This document shows, piece by piece, positions 36,701-52,300 of a DNA stretch of 64,000 bases. Made by a program: the position numbers and the translations under genes. The notes under the pieces are model-generated. The model ran no database searches. It was not told the DNA's origin and saw only the letters and a program-made list of their open reading frames with translations. Location of the stretch: positions 10,974,001-11,038,000 of the forward strand of contig NC_065907.1 in NCBI RefSeq assembly GCF_905147045.1. The letters run 5' to 3'. Each line of letters begins with the position of its first letter. The first letter of the stretch is position 1. This DNA comes from Nymphalis io (taxonomy: Eukaryota; Arthropoda; Insecta; Lepidoptera; Nymphalidae).

Positions 36701-39700
36701 TAAAAAAAACTTTTTTTATTTCAAATAAGTAGGTCGACTGACAAATGTAGCATCTGATGGTGGTCACCTCATAAACATTGACACTGCTAGAAATTTTAAC
36801 CGTCCCTTGCATCACCAATGCTCCACCAACATCGGGAACTAAGATGATATGTCATTTATGCCTGTAGTTACTGGCTCATTTATCCTTCAAAACGGGGGAC
36901 AACAGTACTGTTGCTGTTTGATGGTAGCATATGTGATGTGATCATACCCAGATGGGCTTGCAAAAAGCCCTACCACCAAGTTCACGAAGTCCCCGGTCTT
37001 AATACATGATTTCAATGTATGTTTGAGTTTGAGTTCATAAATACACCTTTTTACCAAAAGTACTTATAATATGTTGTATACTGTTTAATTTTTTCATCGG
37101 TTTGGTGATAATGGCTATCTTATACAAACTAGATTAACATTTTTATCTTTAACCTTCAAACTGCTATTAAAACACCATAATATCAATTTGCCACTAAACA
37201 CATTTTATACTAATTACTATTTTATGTGACATGATCATAATAATAATATTTAACGAACTAAGTAAATGGCCCAATTGTTACAAAACGTGAATCTTAATCG
37301 ATAGCGGGTTCAAACCCAGGCGAATTTTCATGTGCTTAATTCATAATTAACATAACACATTTTGCATAATTCGCCTCGTTCTCGAATGTGAAATAAAACA
37401 TTCTGCATGTTAAGGATGAGAATCTGCGGAATTAGTTTCAAACCTCAAAACGAGAAGAGGTCTTCCTTTACTAATTAAATGAAATTATACAAAGCGAAAC
37501 AGATATTTTAGTTTAATGCAAATTGCATTAATCTAGTGTTAATTTAATTGCATCGCTTGGCAACACGCGATATGCTTATTGCTCATAATAAATTCCATAA
37601 CTATGCAACAGACTTTTTGAATTACTCATCAATATTTTCTAAAGTGCTGCGGTATCTTTGAATGTGAATGATGCATCGGGTCGGACCGTCTTACACACCC
37701 GACCAATGCGAGCGTTAGTTGCTTATATTTACTCGTATAATGAAAAGTAAATCGCATTATTCGTTCGTATCTAAACATTGAGTCACATGTATTGTTTAAT
37801 ACGAGCTGGCTGCTCGCAAGCGCCGGCGCACGTTTTGTGATCGGCTGGCTAATGCGGAAACGTAATTAAGGACAAGTGTTAGCTTGCTCTGTGAACTTAT
37901 CTACTTCTCTCTGACGAATGACTGGCCCCTTTTAGTTAAATGCAAATATCATTAGAGCTTACACGTATTTAGATCTTTTTTTAAATGATATAAATCGATA
38001 CTTATTGATTTCTTTTGTAATCATGTGTCACCCGAGTTACAAGTAATTTCGAGTATTTATACATTTGCTAGAATTTCGTTTACTCAGAAATTAGAATCTA
38101 TAAAATGATGCTCACCGCATTTTTGGAATGTCACATATTACTGGTGGTCGAGCTTTGTGCAAGCTCATCTGTGTAGGTACCACCCACTCATCAGATATTT
38201 TTAAAGATTCTACCGCAAAACAGCAGTACTTGGTATTGTTATGTTCCTGTTTGAAGGGTGAGTGAGCCAGTGTAATTACAGGCACAAGGGACATAACGTC
38301 TTAGTTCCTAAGGTTGGTGGCACATTGGCGATGTAAGCGATGGTTAACATTTCTTACAATGCCAATGTCTATGGGCGTTGGTGGCCCATATGCTCGTCCG
38401 CCTACAGCACAATAATAATAATATCCTGGGACATTTTTCACACACGACCACCTTATCCCAAATTAAGCTTGTACAAATACAAGCTCAGATGCAGACTCAG
38501 GATAAACAGACATGTTCATGCACACAAATGTCTGTCCTGGGTGGGAATCGAATCCACAACCTTCGGCGTGAAAAGGCAAGTATCTACAAACCACGTCAAC
38601 CGGCTCGTCAAATATATACGTAACATACATATATACATAACATGTGTATGTAAAACATAGTTAACGTCAAATGTGTATACAGACAGTTCACCTAAAATAG
38701 ATAATTTGTTCTTATAAAAATATCAAACAAACAAAACGTGATAATAATCCTATGGCTAGTGTATATACAAGTTATATCAATCAGTAACTTCCGGATAACG
38801 AGCCATAAAACTGTTGATATTGTACGACATTTTGATTTGTATTCATAGATTTCAAATAAAATTTATGTTACAATTTTATTTAATAAAATGACCAATCCAG
38901 GTTGGTTCCGTTGCTTAAATTAATCATACTCCGCGTATAGCTCTACGAAGCACGTTCCATTGCTGTCATACAAATAAAAACGACAAAGTCACCCCGCTGC
39001 ATCTGTCTATCTGAACGGGGTAAACTTAAAAATTACCGAGCGGGTTTTTATACGGTTTAACGACGGAATGATTCAAGAGGAAGGTTTTGGTACAATATTT
39101 ATTAATTTTTTTTTTTTTAATTGGCTGAAGTATGACAATGATTAATGAAAATATCGGAAAAAATCATGACAACTGGAAGCTTCACTGACGGGCGCCGCGT
39201 AAACCAATCTTAATACATATACACATAACTATGTATGTATATTATGTATTAAGATTTACAAACACTGTTAGTCTATCCATGCGACGAAGCCTGCACGGGT
39301 AACTGGTTCAATCAATAAAAATGGCATTTATATGTATATGAAAATATATTTCGACTTTGTAAACATAGACTGATTCTGTATTTTTATAAAAATAACAATA
39401 ACATCTGATAAATAGCGCTCCTTTTCTCTAGAAATTAATAATTCAACATAAAAACTTCTAAGAATCAATCGAGTGCTTGACATATATGTATATCCAATCA
39501 AGTCATTGGGCTGGCGACGGTGATAAGTATTGTGGCACCAGTAATCTTATCACTTACCGATTAATAGTAAGTAGAGTTTGCATAACAATACACTTATCGA
39601 ACCGGTCGTTGATAAGGAGTCATAATTGCATGTGTCACTGGCGACGGTTCGTGTGAATGTCAAGGAGCCGAAGAGTGAATGGTTCAATTAATTTTTATTT

Positions 39701-42700
39701 GCTTTGAGATGTTATTTGTCACGATGATTACACCTTTACGTTTTGACCGATTCGTCATTCATTTCCACGAGGCCAATTATTTTTACCTTCAGAAATGAAA
39801 GATTGACTAAATTTCATTTGAAGTCTAGGACATTGGTTGGATAAAAAGTTTTTAAACCCGTTTTAAACTTAATACAGCGTATTAGTATTACTAGTTATAT
39901 ATATATACTTAACATAAAATACTAGCTGCTTCGCGCGGTTTCAACCGCGATAAGCGTTACTGTCCCGAGGATTTATTTTATACAGTCTATATTCATTCTC
40001 AATTTCTTTTAATATAAATAGTTGTAAATACCAATACGACATCCAAGTTATACATCTCCGGCAATGTTCCCCGGGGTCAATATTCTGTCAGTAAAGTCGA
40101 GGAACTTGCATTTTATTTCTGTACACCAAATGCTAATTCTTATAAGTTTGACGAAGACGGATAAAGTCAACAAGGTTTTGTTACGTAAGATTTCACTGAA
40201 AAAAATAATATTTGTATTGGAAATTTGCAATTCGACGTTGACCTCATTTGAAACAACGAAAGTCAAAATAAGCTGAGCTAGTATTTTAATAAACATTTCT
40301 GTGGCTTTAGTAAATAATAAACATCGATATATCAATTTGTTCATTACTTACATTATACTTGGCTATAACTTAACATGTATAAATAAGACTCGCATTATAA
40401 ATGTTAAAATGACTCTGTCTGTCTGTTAGCTAATTACGAGATAGCCAGGGGACTTGGATAATGATACACGCATGTAAAGTTATAGGTTTTATATTTTATG
40501 TAAAAAAATGTAATGCGTTTAAAGCAGACAAGACAGCTAGTTTAAACACACACGTTCAACGTGCGCGTACAATTGCTTTAGTGGCGTAGAACTCTATTAT
40601 GGTGTAACTGTGTCGCGCGACTGTGCGCTGACAATGGGAGCACGACCGATACTTTCGCCGGAGGTCGGCGCGAGTCGCTAAAACAGATATCATTGTCTGT
40701 ATTAATTACACAAATTGAATTGTTATTTAAAGATTTTAGTATAGTTAACTCGTTTCTTGCGATAGAATAGTTTTCTCTTACTCGGGACTCTTTACTAGTG
40801 ATAGACCGTTACGTTGTGCAAGCTCCTCTTGTAAATACCCACTCATCAAGCTAAATACCTATCTTTGTGTATGATTAGTTTGCGGAACAAGGGATATAAC
40901 AACTTAATTCTCACGGTTGGCGGTACATTGTATGTAGGAGAACTTAATATTTCAGTGCCATCATCTGTGTGTGGTAACTGCCTCATTAGTCCAGAGGCTT
41001 TGGGTTCAATTTCCGGGAAGGGCCAGTATGGTATAGTATTACACTCGTCGGTCCTGTGCCTGATCTCTCTGGTTGAATCGGGTTTCGACCTCATCGGACT
41101 ATGTGAGCGAGAAAGGAGACACCACTATGTTTGAGAACTGTCTTTTGAACTATAATACATTTCGCGTATGTGGTTAGTATTTTCGACTCATTTCGATTTC
41201 GATTGACTGCTATTGCCGAATTTCGGTCAGATTGGTGATCCATTCTGTCGTCTACATCCTTATTATAATTTAATAAAAATATGATTTAGATTGTCTGTTA
41301 TACTTTATATGCATTTTTTTTGGATGTTACATTTGAACAACTACTTGTTTTTTTTTGTAATGAAAAGTTATATTTTAAATAACATTTTCCTGATCAAATG
41401 AACATCAAACATGTTAGAATATTAAACAGTAGCTTACGTAAAACATCGCGTGCGAGTCGAATCTCGTCTATCGGTAGTGCCGCAAATTGCAGAATGCAGC
41501 ACCACTTGTTACCGATATACCAAAAGTGTTGCTTTTTAGTTCGCCTGTCAACTAACGATGTACTGGATGTGTAACAATGTACTTTTTGTTCGCTATAGAC
41601 GAAAGTGACAAATCTAAAATGAAAATATGTAGCAATATCAATAGTACCTTGTCTTCAAGGACGTAAGAATTACTGTGCAATCAAAATCAGCTTAATTTTA
41701 ATGTTGTCGGCGTTAAATTTCACTTAATTGCTCTAACAAATGTCACGGCATTTATACACTTGACTTTTAATGAATTGTTTTGATATTTATGGCCTAGTTT
41801 TCTCGTTAATAACAATGCAATAAACGATCGCTACAACTCAAGACACATGTTATCATGTGACACAGTTACGCTGATATAGATTACACGTAGATTAATTACC
41901 AAGATAAAACGACTCTCCCGAAATACTGTATTCGAAGTAATTTCCGATCGATAAGGCGTTTGATGTGAGCGCGTTTGCGGAGGATGTTCTACAGTTAATT
42001 GTGCTGAGGGCATTGTTCCCGTGTCCGCTGTGACATCATTACAGCGTGACCATTGAGTCGCATCTCTGCTGCCTTTGTTGCCGACCCAATTGTTCTCAAT
42101 GACTCGTATTGTGCTCGATGTGACTGATGCACCCCACCGCTGGAATCCTTTGTTTCCCTTTGTGACACCGCGAGATGATACTGATAGTTTAATTCAGTAC
42201 TCATTGTCGTATTGCTATTAACATAGCCACCGACTTGTTTACCACGTTTTTGGATGATTTATAACCCTTATCGAGTCATCGCAACGAACTCGGTCTTCGG
42301 GATCGGGTTGTAGAAAGTCTATTATGCATTATGCTTATAAGTGATTGTAAATCAACAGTTACGATTACAGTTTTACGTCAGTGGCGCAGAAATCCGAACA
42401 CAGTAAAAAAGTAGCTAGAATCAAATCCATAGAGCGTGATAGTGTTCGGAAGTGCGATGTGGGCCGCGCGCGCGCTGAATATTATCGTCCGTCGCCAGCG
42501 CACGCGCACTAGGACAACGAGCGCTCGGTCGCCGTTTACAGTTGCGGTTATCGTTTGAAATAAAGTCATCACTATGTCAACGACGTTTTGGGCATCAAAC
42601 CAATAAGCTTGTACTCAGGCTCTTATACATATTGTTTTTGTTTTATGGAACCATAAGTATTGATTGTGTTGAATCGTTTTTGGATTTAAGTAGAAAGACA

Positions 42701-45700
42701 GACTAGACAATCGTATTATATTGACGACAAAGAAATATCTCACATAACAGTATCGCACTCAGTCGAGTACAAGAGTCTGAAATATCACGTTAATATTTGA
42801 ATTAAGTTGTGGATTCAAATGAAATAAAATAAAAATGAACATTTTGTTCCTTTAATTAAATATTATACGATAGATCCATGTATTATATTTTCCTACGTAT
42901 TATTAGGTATTCAGGTTGTATATTAAGACTCATAAAAACGTAGCGATATCCAGGTGCATATTAATCAGGCGTGTTCCAGTATAATGAATGAGTCAGAACT
43001 TCGCAGTCATGTGTCTCTCAATATCAATGTTTGATTGTTGTTTGAAACATCGCCGCGTTACTTTGTACATAACTGTAAATTAGATTCCGTGCAGTCTGTA
43101 CGCTAGTGAGCGCTGCAATATTTGCTCAAATGATGATACTAGCTGTATCTAGCGGCTTGGCTCGCTTTTATTAATTAGCGCTACTATGTATATAATCTGC
43201 TCCTAGAATTATTTGAAAAGAAATTGAAGAATTTGATTTGTACTTTTATATAATTATATCAAAACGTTTATCATCGTAATATATACATAAGATTATTATT
43301 TCATGATTTAACAAAAACATTGCAAGTAGTATTGGTATGTTACTAATATGGTACTTACATTTTATCTGAAACAGATTCTGATAACTTTACATCGTTAATT
43401 ATTAAAATATTATTTACTAAGGTTAAGTATCAATAACAGGTTTTAAACATCACAATAACATAACCCTCAGTGTTAGTAGGTCAAAGACCTCGTATTATCT
43501 CTGACAGAGCCAATGTCGCCACGTCGCTGCTTAAATGCGGGCCGACGTCATTAATTTGATACCCACAGACTACTCACAGTCTCAATTATTTGTACTAAAA
43601 ATATTTACTTTCGTATATATTCTGTTAATAGCCATACGACATGGCTAACTTTTAATTTCCACGATAACATCACTACATATTATTATAAAACAAAGTATAA
43701 GTAGTCCAAACGAGATAAACTCAAAATCTACCGTGCGGATCATAAAACGTTTTTCACCAACGGACAGAATGATTCACGAGTTTTTGGTGTATAATTCATT
43801 AACTGTTTGTGTAAATTGTCTGAAAAAGGAGAATGATTGTTGAAGATGTCGGAAAAAAATCATTACGACAGGGAACTACTAGATTGCGCCGCGTAAACAA
43901 TAGTTATGTATTATGATATAAACATTTTGTTAGACCATTTTTGCCCTGTGCGAAACCGCAACGGATAGCTAGTTTAATAAATTGCGAATTGCGCAATGAT
44001 AATTTGCTTCTGCAACTGTTTCCATTAGTACTACCATATATCAATATTGAAATGAAGACGACGTATATAGTGTCAATAGTGTCATTATCAGAGTCGTATC
44101 AGTCGAAGTGTTGGTCGCCGCGTGAATGAATGCCCTGTACGATTAAACGTCCACGAACTGCGCCGCCCACCCAGCAGTCAGCGGCGCGGTTATTTAGAAG
44201 CAGCCGTGCGAAGAATTTTATTACATGTAATGTTTCAAGACTCGCATAACAAATTTTTCATTTTACAATATTATATTAGTATCGTCGTATCGTGAATGTT
44301 CGGGTCACTGTTACTTCTCTTTTTCTTTCAATTACAACTTCGCCCTCCCAAGAACAAATATCGGAATGCTATGAATAAGGCATATTTTAAATATAATTGT
44401 TGTTTCGCTGTTGTCGTAGTGATTTGCAAGTCTGTGGTAATGTTCTAGTTACGGAATAGTTAATGTTTTTTACCAAGTAGCTCGAATTGTTTTAGCTAAT
44501 TTGTTTGCTAAATGAGTTGTCGCCAAGAGTATATTTGATTACGTACATTATACACTCATGTACGAATGCGTTGTATAAACTATCAAAATCGGAATCGAAT
44601 CTCACACGTAGTCGAATACTTTCCATTCAAGTTTTCTTTTGAATCGTGCGCAGGCTCGATATAACAAAAAGCCGCCTTAAGTAACTTCCGTGAACTATCA
44701 TTTCACTCGCCACGCGCTTCGCTTCCCAACGACTGATGATAGTTTAGGTACAGATAAATAGTCCGTATTTCCCGATAGGTACATGTTGGTGTCTTCAAAT
44801 CCAGAGTAAACAGGTTTCTTATAGGCAAGCGTGCTACATCTTGTGACACGGACCTTGCCTTGCAAGTCAACGTTCAAAAGCTGGCCTATTAATAGTAAAA
44901 AAAAAGACCTGGACTGTTTTGGCTGTCTATTGTTAGCAGCTTAAACAACAACTTTTAGCGTAAAATTTGACATCAATTTTAATCATCATAGTGTAATTTT
45001 ATTTGATTAGGCGGTACTAAATTTTATTCTGCTGCTGTGTATTTTATGTGTTAAGATGGCTCAGTGAATAAAACATGTCAATCTAACCGATGATTGTGAA
45101 TTCAAACCCACTGCCAAGTAAGCGCCACTGAGTTTCATGTGTTTAATAATTTAATTAACCTCGTACCTCAGTGGATTTATAATTGCATGTGTCGGATGAT
45201 AGATTATCATATGTGTCCACCAACTATCCCGCACGGAGGCAACGTGGCGGAATAGGCTCCAAATCTTGTTCTAGTCCAAGCTTCAGTAAAATCTATTCAG
45301 CATTCAGTATTCAGTAGCATCCACGTAACGCGCCATATATGCATATAGAATATATTTCAGTTCGACCTCTGTCTATTTATGACTAATGATGACGATGTCC
45401 CGTGTCGGTTATATGGTTTCCTATGATACTTTCCTTAAACTAACTGGAATAAGCAATTATTAGTTGGTATTTCTAATAGTAACAAACTCGTCCTTGTATA
45501 TGTACAAGGCCGTAACATTCAGGCAGTCTAAAGAGGATTGTCTAGATGAGGCGTCGTGTGGGCGACAGCGGATGCGCTTCCTCCTTAACCTGTATCCTGC
45601 GCTCAGACCTTGGCTGACCATTCGAAATTCTGTTGGGGAGAAAATTGCACCAGCTCAATTACCTTTTCATTCTCCGGCTTTTCCATTCCCTCAAGATTCG

Positions 45701-46230
45701 TCGAGCGCTGTAGTTTGATTATATTGTGCACATTTACAACATTTAAAATGGAGGTTAAAGGAGACCTGGTCACGCTGACATTGTCTTTTGATGGTATACT
45801 TTTTTATATTAAACAGTTAGAAAGTTTACTTAATATCATTATAACAATTCCACCAAATAACTGATTACCATGAAAGGTATGTGTGTATTTTAAAAACATC
45901 GAAAAAATAGACCCCCCCCCCCAAATACATTATGTCTTTTACCCTCCACATTTTAACTCGCCACTAAGTGGCACTGCCACTTATTTCTATACCGTTTAAC
46001 CATTCCTTATAATAATGTTGGTATACAGGCAGATCAGCGTCTGTCGGGTTTTGCAAGAAAAATATAGAATGCGGTTTTTAATAGACGACTAAATATGGTA
46101 TATCATTAATTTATCCGCGTTATGTGTTCCGCGGATGACGTAACATACCTCCAATTATTAGATAACATAATTCCTGTCGCCTTCTGTAAAATATACTTAT
46201 TTTCGTGCTAAATATAAAATAAATGATTAA

Positions 46231-46308
<78 letters not shown>

Positions 46309-49300
46309 AATAATATTAGTAGTAAGTATACACGATTAGTAGTAATACAGCGAGCGTTCATTAATTAATATTGATTGCTGAATAATGAATATTTATAAAT
46401 CGTACGATTTGTTGACGAGTATATATTTGAGTAATGTAATTGCGTATAAAAGTGTATATTTTGTGTTAGTGATTATTGCTTTGGTTTGGTAATTATTGCT
46501 TTCAGTAATAAGGAAACATAATAATTTTGTAAAAAAATTAAAGATTTTATCAATGTACTACAATATAATAAATTGTATTGCCACCAGCACCAAAAACGTG
46601 TACAAAATTTGTGGTCAGTTGGGTGGGAATGGTTTAAAATTCAATCTAAAGATATGATACAAATTAAATAAAAGCTATTTTATATAGTTTGTAATAGATG
46701 TGTCAGTTTTATTATTTGAATTAGTTTAAATAAAATGTCTAAGCATCTATCAGTGACCACGCAGAGCGCGGCAACCAATGTTGTGTTTACGCTAAACATC
46801 AGGCCGTCGACTGCGACTCGCTTCCTACACTTTCACTGCACCCGCGACGCCGATGCGATCTAGATTACTCACTCTCTTCATTGCTATTACGTGACCACCG
46901 TTCGAGATCACTAGTTACTCTGGACTGGCTCTGGACGCTGTCTTTTATATATAATAAATATAAACAACAGCGTATATTTACGGTTGTCTGTAAGAGATCG
47001 CTCTTTTAGCGATGAGATCGCCTTTTGTACATTAATAGTTTTTTTTTTGTTTCTGCTTATAATTATTTCTGTAAATCTTTTGGTGTAAAATAAATTGCAT
47101 ATTATATTCTAATCTATCCGTATACAAATGGCGATCGGGTATGATGATCTGAGGTTGAGGAGGTTGAGCACATAATGTTGATTCTAAGGTTAATTTAGTA
47201 ACAGATTTTTGTTTTTAAATTTTTCAAATGAATACTTGTTAAATAGTTCTCAAAATACGAAGTAGTATAATATTCTATATTTTGCTAAAGAAATTACTTC
47301 TCTGAATAACATCTTGTTATTTTAATAATCTTCTTTAGAACATTTTAGCATTAAGTAAATCAATTATATAATGCGATTAAAATCTGATAAATGCTTTATT
47401 ATAGGTATATCCTCTCTTCAGGCAATTTTGAATGTCAATACCACAAGATAAATTAAATTTCAAAGTGGTTCTGACTCAGGATTGCAAATTCTACCGAGAA
47501 TAACCGGCAAGAAACTTAGTAGCTAGTCTATTTAATATGATACACCTACAATAAAATTTACCCGTACAATATGACAAGACAGTGTACATTTGTAATAAGC
47601 CCCGCCCCGTGTTCGTTTCCGCCGTACAGTCGGTATCGTCCACTAGTTGCTTAACGCGTAGCAGCAAGTAATCCTCGAAATTGATGTTATTATAACATTT
47701 CGCACGCGTCGTGCAACGCTTGCTTCGTTAGCTGCTACCTATTCACTTAATTACCAACTTAACCACAGTTACACATACTGTACCTGTTTCGTATCGAGTC
47801 CGCTGACCTTTCACCGCCGACACGTAGATTTTACTCAGTCTGCGTACTAACCAACATTACCTACTGATAAAATAATCTAGGTCATATAAATATTGAAGAA
47901 AATTAAACTTGGTTTTGAAAAACCGCCTAAAGCTGGTTACCCGTGCATTGACTCTGAACATAACCTTAACAATATTATAAAAGCGAAAGTGTTAAAGTTA
48001 CTTATTTTCTTTATTTTTAGATTCTCATCCGACAACATGCAGGTTTCCTCACGATAGTTTCCTTTACCACCGACCACGTGATTAGTTATAAAAACGAAAT
48101 AAGCACTTGAAAATTCAATGGTGCTTGTCCTTGTTTGAACCTGCGTACGTCGGTTAAGGTTCACGTAGGTACTTAGATTGTTATAAATTTCCTTAGCACT
48201 AGTGACCAGGCTATATTGTACGTATGTACATCAAAATCATAGATTGTGTTTTAATTACTTTTCATTACGAATTCAAATTTTGTTATTCAGTGGTTTTAAT
48301 GGTAACTGGACCAATTAAAGTTGATATGTGCGCTGCGCTTTAAGGGTCTCTGTTACAGGAATTGTCATCATTTATTGCATTAAACTTTATATTTTGTTTG
48401 TATTTTAGCTTTCACTTTAATATCATATACATATGTACCTTTTATATACATATGTTTTAAGCACCACAGCAAAATCAGTCAGAAATATATATATCCCATT
48501 AACTTGATTCTTGTTTCATAAGTAGTTATTTATAGGTAGGACCTGCAATTTGTATAAATCATACCGACAATCATCTGACGTTGATGTCTGGAACGCAACG
48601 CGGTGGGCGACATCTGATATGCACAGTTTAACCAATTCGTTACGTAAATATATACATTCATTACGTCCCATATACATATATTGAAATTTATAAAATAAAT
48701 ACAATACATTTATTATTAATTAATATATTATTATTAATTAATTAATAAAATAAAATAATCAGAGATAAATGATAGGTAAAAGTTATATCTCTATCTAAAT
48801 TATGTTATACAATAAGGCCAAGAAGGCTTGTGGTTACATCACGAAGCCGAAGATTGGTGGTCAAACCAGGGCCAACGCCATTAAGTTTTCATGTGCATAA
48901 TTTATTTCGCGCTCAGCGATGACATTCCGTCACACGTCACACGTCCGTGTAACAAGCAACTTGCATTAGAGTAACATGATCGAATAAGCTCCAAACCAAT
49001 CGAGAGAGGCCTTAGCCCAGTCGTGGGACATTTATTGTTATTTTGGTTACTGCTGTTGTATTAGGTATGTTTTATTACTTACGTATAACATTTGAGTTCA
49101 GCATCAAAATAAAAGACCATTGTTAAACATGATATATTGAATGTTTTGTTAAAGACTTATCTAATGCATTTGAATATGCAAGATACAATAAACGAATATT
49201 TAGTATGTACTTTGCTGCATGGTAGAATTATCAGTGCTCACATAAACCACAGTAACACAGTGACGCGCGTCACATCCACTTACGCTTCATTCATTGATTT

Positions 49301-52300
49301 TGTTATAAATAAAATGTCAAGATATTAATAGCTAATTACTTCCTGGTAATGTCGAACACAGACATCATTACGTGTCCTTACGCAACACTTGGTAGGGGTC
49401 GAAATATCAAAGGACAAGTACTATATACAGTAGTATCTTAATTAATAATATTTAAATATCTCTCATCAATTTCTCATTTTTCTCACAAACTATTACAACA
49501 ACAACATTATATTATTACTTCTAATCATTTTTTACTGTGTAAATAGAATAATGAAAATTAGTTTTTAGTTTGAATAATAGTAAATTGTTTTTTTTTTATT
49601 TTATTTTAAATAGAGATTAGATTCAAATGTAATTAAATACTGTAGACGTTATAGAAATAGTCGAACCGTGTAATAGTGAACATGTCAAGTTTAGTCGAAA
49701 CACATGCAACGAATTACTAATATATCGCACATTTCTTAGTAATTGCAAATCACCTGTAACCTCGTGTATTCGTTTTTACCGGCAGTTACTGCTTCATGCG
49801 ACTTAACAATTCAATAAAAACTGCCTATTTATTTGACGAGTCACCGTGACCGAAAGCCTTCTGAATTTACTTTTAGCCATTAGTGAACTTAGCTATATTA
49901 TTTCATTTATTGGAGAAATATGAATTAAAATTAATAAAAACTTTAAAAAGACCCTTCGTTATCAATTTCTCCATCGAAAAGTTGGCCAGAATAAGTTTTT
50001 ATTAAAATATAAATAAACTATTAAAAAAACCTTGTTGTAGCCTATCTATGGAATATACATACATACCTAGATATAATATAAATCATCATTTTTTTTGGAG
50101 ATGAAACAAAAATACGCCGATGGTCCATTAAAAGGCAACAATAGATGTGGTTTTTAGTACAGCCGGCGTGAAACAATACGGGTAATGGAGCACGGTGGCG
50201 GCGGCGGCGCTGAATAGCTGACCTTGCTCTGATCCCAGATAAGAGCCGCGACTCCGTTGCGGTCACTTCACCTCCGAATTAGAGGACGCGAACTGCGCCT
50301 CGTATATATCCTCATTGTATTATTATATAATTATAAAGCTTCGGTTATTACTTCCGGATTCTCGCGATAACTAGTGTTCCGATTCATATAGTAGGTACTT
50401 CCCAAACCTTTAAATGTTTGTATTTATGTCTGATTTTTTTTTAACAAATAAAATTAATAAGCTTACTTTTGACACTTTTGTTAATTTTTAAGTCTCTTAG
50501 AAATACTTAAGTTTAATACTTTCTTTTGTCAATTCAAATTTCGCTCCACGTGAAGGAATGAAATTTTGACTAACATATAGAAGAGTAATGTTGGCATTGA
50601 AGATCGTCACTGGTCACTGGTCACTGCTAATTACTTTAGCACACGGCTCTATAATCTATTGTGCGCTTTACGAAGTATTGTTCAGTAACATACATGCTGT
50701 TATTACACGTGGAACTATTTATAAATAAATAGGCAACTATCAGTACTCAATTTGAATCTGCTTAGCTTTGGTTCAGTCAATCGTTTATTAATAAATCACT
50801 ATGAAGTCGTTTCTATCTTTCATCTAACGCTGTTTCGTTGATGCAATTGATTCAATTGATATATTTTTAGTATTAAATTTAATAACGGTCTCCGATAAAA
50901 CTGTTAAAAATGAATTCTCAGTTGTTTTGTTTCAATAGATAAAGATTAATATTAATTAGATCATTAAACTTTTTTTTCTGCATTTCAGGTGGTGCTTTCG
51001 AGGGCGTTGAAGATCAAGTGTCACCATTCGGGTATGGACGCGGCGAGGGCGTGGACGCCGGACATGGTGACCCAGAGTGGATCTGTAGCAAGGAAAAGCC
51101 GCACTACGACCAGATATTCCAGGGCCTCAATCCTTGCGACGGAAAGGTCACCGGAGCCGGTATGCAACTCGCGCTGACACGCACTCACACACTAGCACGA
51201 ATTTTTACTATACACCCACAACTCAAACACACAATGACAATAGACTCGGCGTTACAAGCTCTTCTCTCCACCACACAGAATTGTTCCCAACTAACCGAAC
51301 TATGCATGAATCTGAAAAACAAAAGTGAAAATGATAATAGTGACAAAAACTTTGATAAGATTGCTGATGTTTTGGCGATGACGACACAAAACAGCAATAC
51401 CATCACCCAATTCATTATTAACGAATCTTTAAATAGCTTAAACGGCATGTCACGAGCTGTTTCCATTCATAGTTTGCATGATTCTGTAGCTCTCGATGGT
51501 TCTAAAATGGAAACTGAAATTGATTCGAATCCGTTTAGTTCTGATTTTACAAATGTAAATAGCGATGATTCTAGCGATTCAATGGTTGAGAATGACTCCC
51601 GGCGAACACTCCTGAATAACAATATTATAGAGGAAAAAGAAAATGTAGGAGTTTTGCATTCGTTACAATTTTCTATTAAATTTATATTCTTAGTGTTGCT
51701 AAATTTGATAACGATAACGATAACAGCGGAATTTATGTTTATCTGCTTGGTATATGTATTTACTGGGAAATTGTATGTCGAGTTTAAAGTAGCGAAATCT
51801 CCGCAGACTTGGATGGAAAGGGCTCAGGAGATGACTTTTGGTCTCGATGGTGAAACTGTTAAAATTAATTCCGTTTTCCAATTGTTTTATCGACATACCA
51901 TCGTTGATGTATTAAGATATCTTACAGATTATTTAAGAGCGGAAAATGTTTAAGATATTCTTATGGTAATGGAGTAACCGCTGGTTACTCCATAACTATA
52001 AGAATATCATGATAACCATATGCATGTCATGGTTGAGCTTGTAGTTAGTCGATTTTAGCAATCGATAGCAGTCTGCAGCCTGTACAAAGCTTCATGCTAA
52101 TTTTGGAAATGACTTTTAATTACGTCGCGAAACTAGTTCCCATATTAGTTAAATATTATTTATCATATATAAGCTGTTTCACTCGTTTCTAACGATTGCA
52201 ACATGTTCGTAATTATTTATGAATGAATTATATTCCCAGCCAAATAGATGCGGATATCTACGTGGGTCGTATAGTGTCATCTTATAGTTTATATGTTTCT

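Larger units (their letters stand above)
36352..50988 (+). other. EHD1 intron 1, right part: repeats and unexplained AT-rich DNA
   Basis: About 14.6 kb without a supported host exon. It contains SINE copies (about 37262-37460, 38430-38630, 45055-45275, 48000-48170, 48808-49050), the 280-bp repeat (about 36748-36984 and 38128-38405, with a degenerate copy near 40815-40960), two copies of a degenerate repeat near 38930-39300 and 43690-43980, and a TA tract. GC-richer islands near 40600-40680, 42450-42540, 46745-46860 and 47590-47720 have no open frame that fits EHD1 and may be regulatory. Acceptor 'ctgcatttcag' at 50978-50988 ends it. Confidence 0.5.

Noticed and set aside
45464..45864. GC-richer stretch with overlapping 84-codon frames in EHD1 intron 1
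   Set aside because: No phase-compatible splice pair for EHD1 and no recognisable protein; considered as an exon and dropped.
46233..46302. AT tract considered as a possible replication or structural origin
   Set aside because: A simple microsatellite with no associated features.
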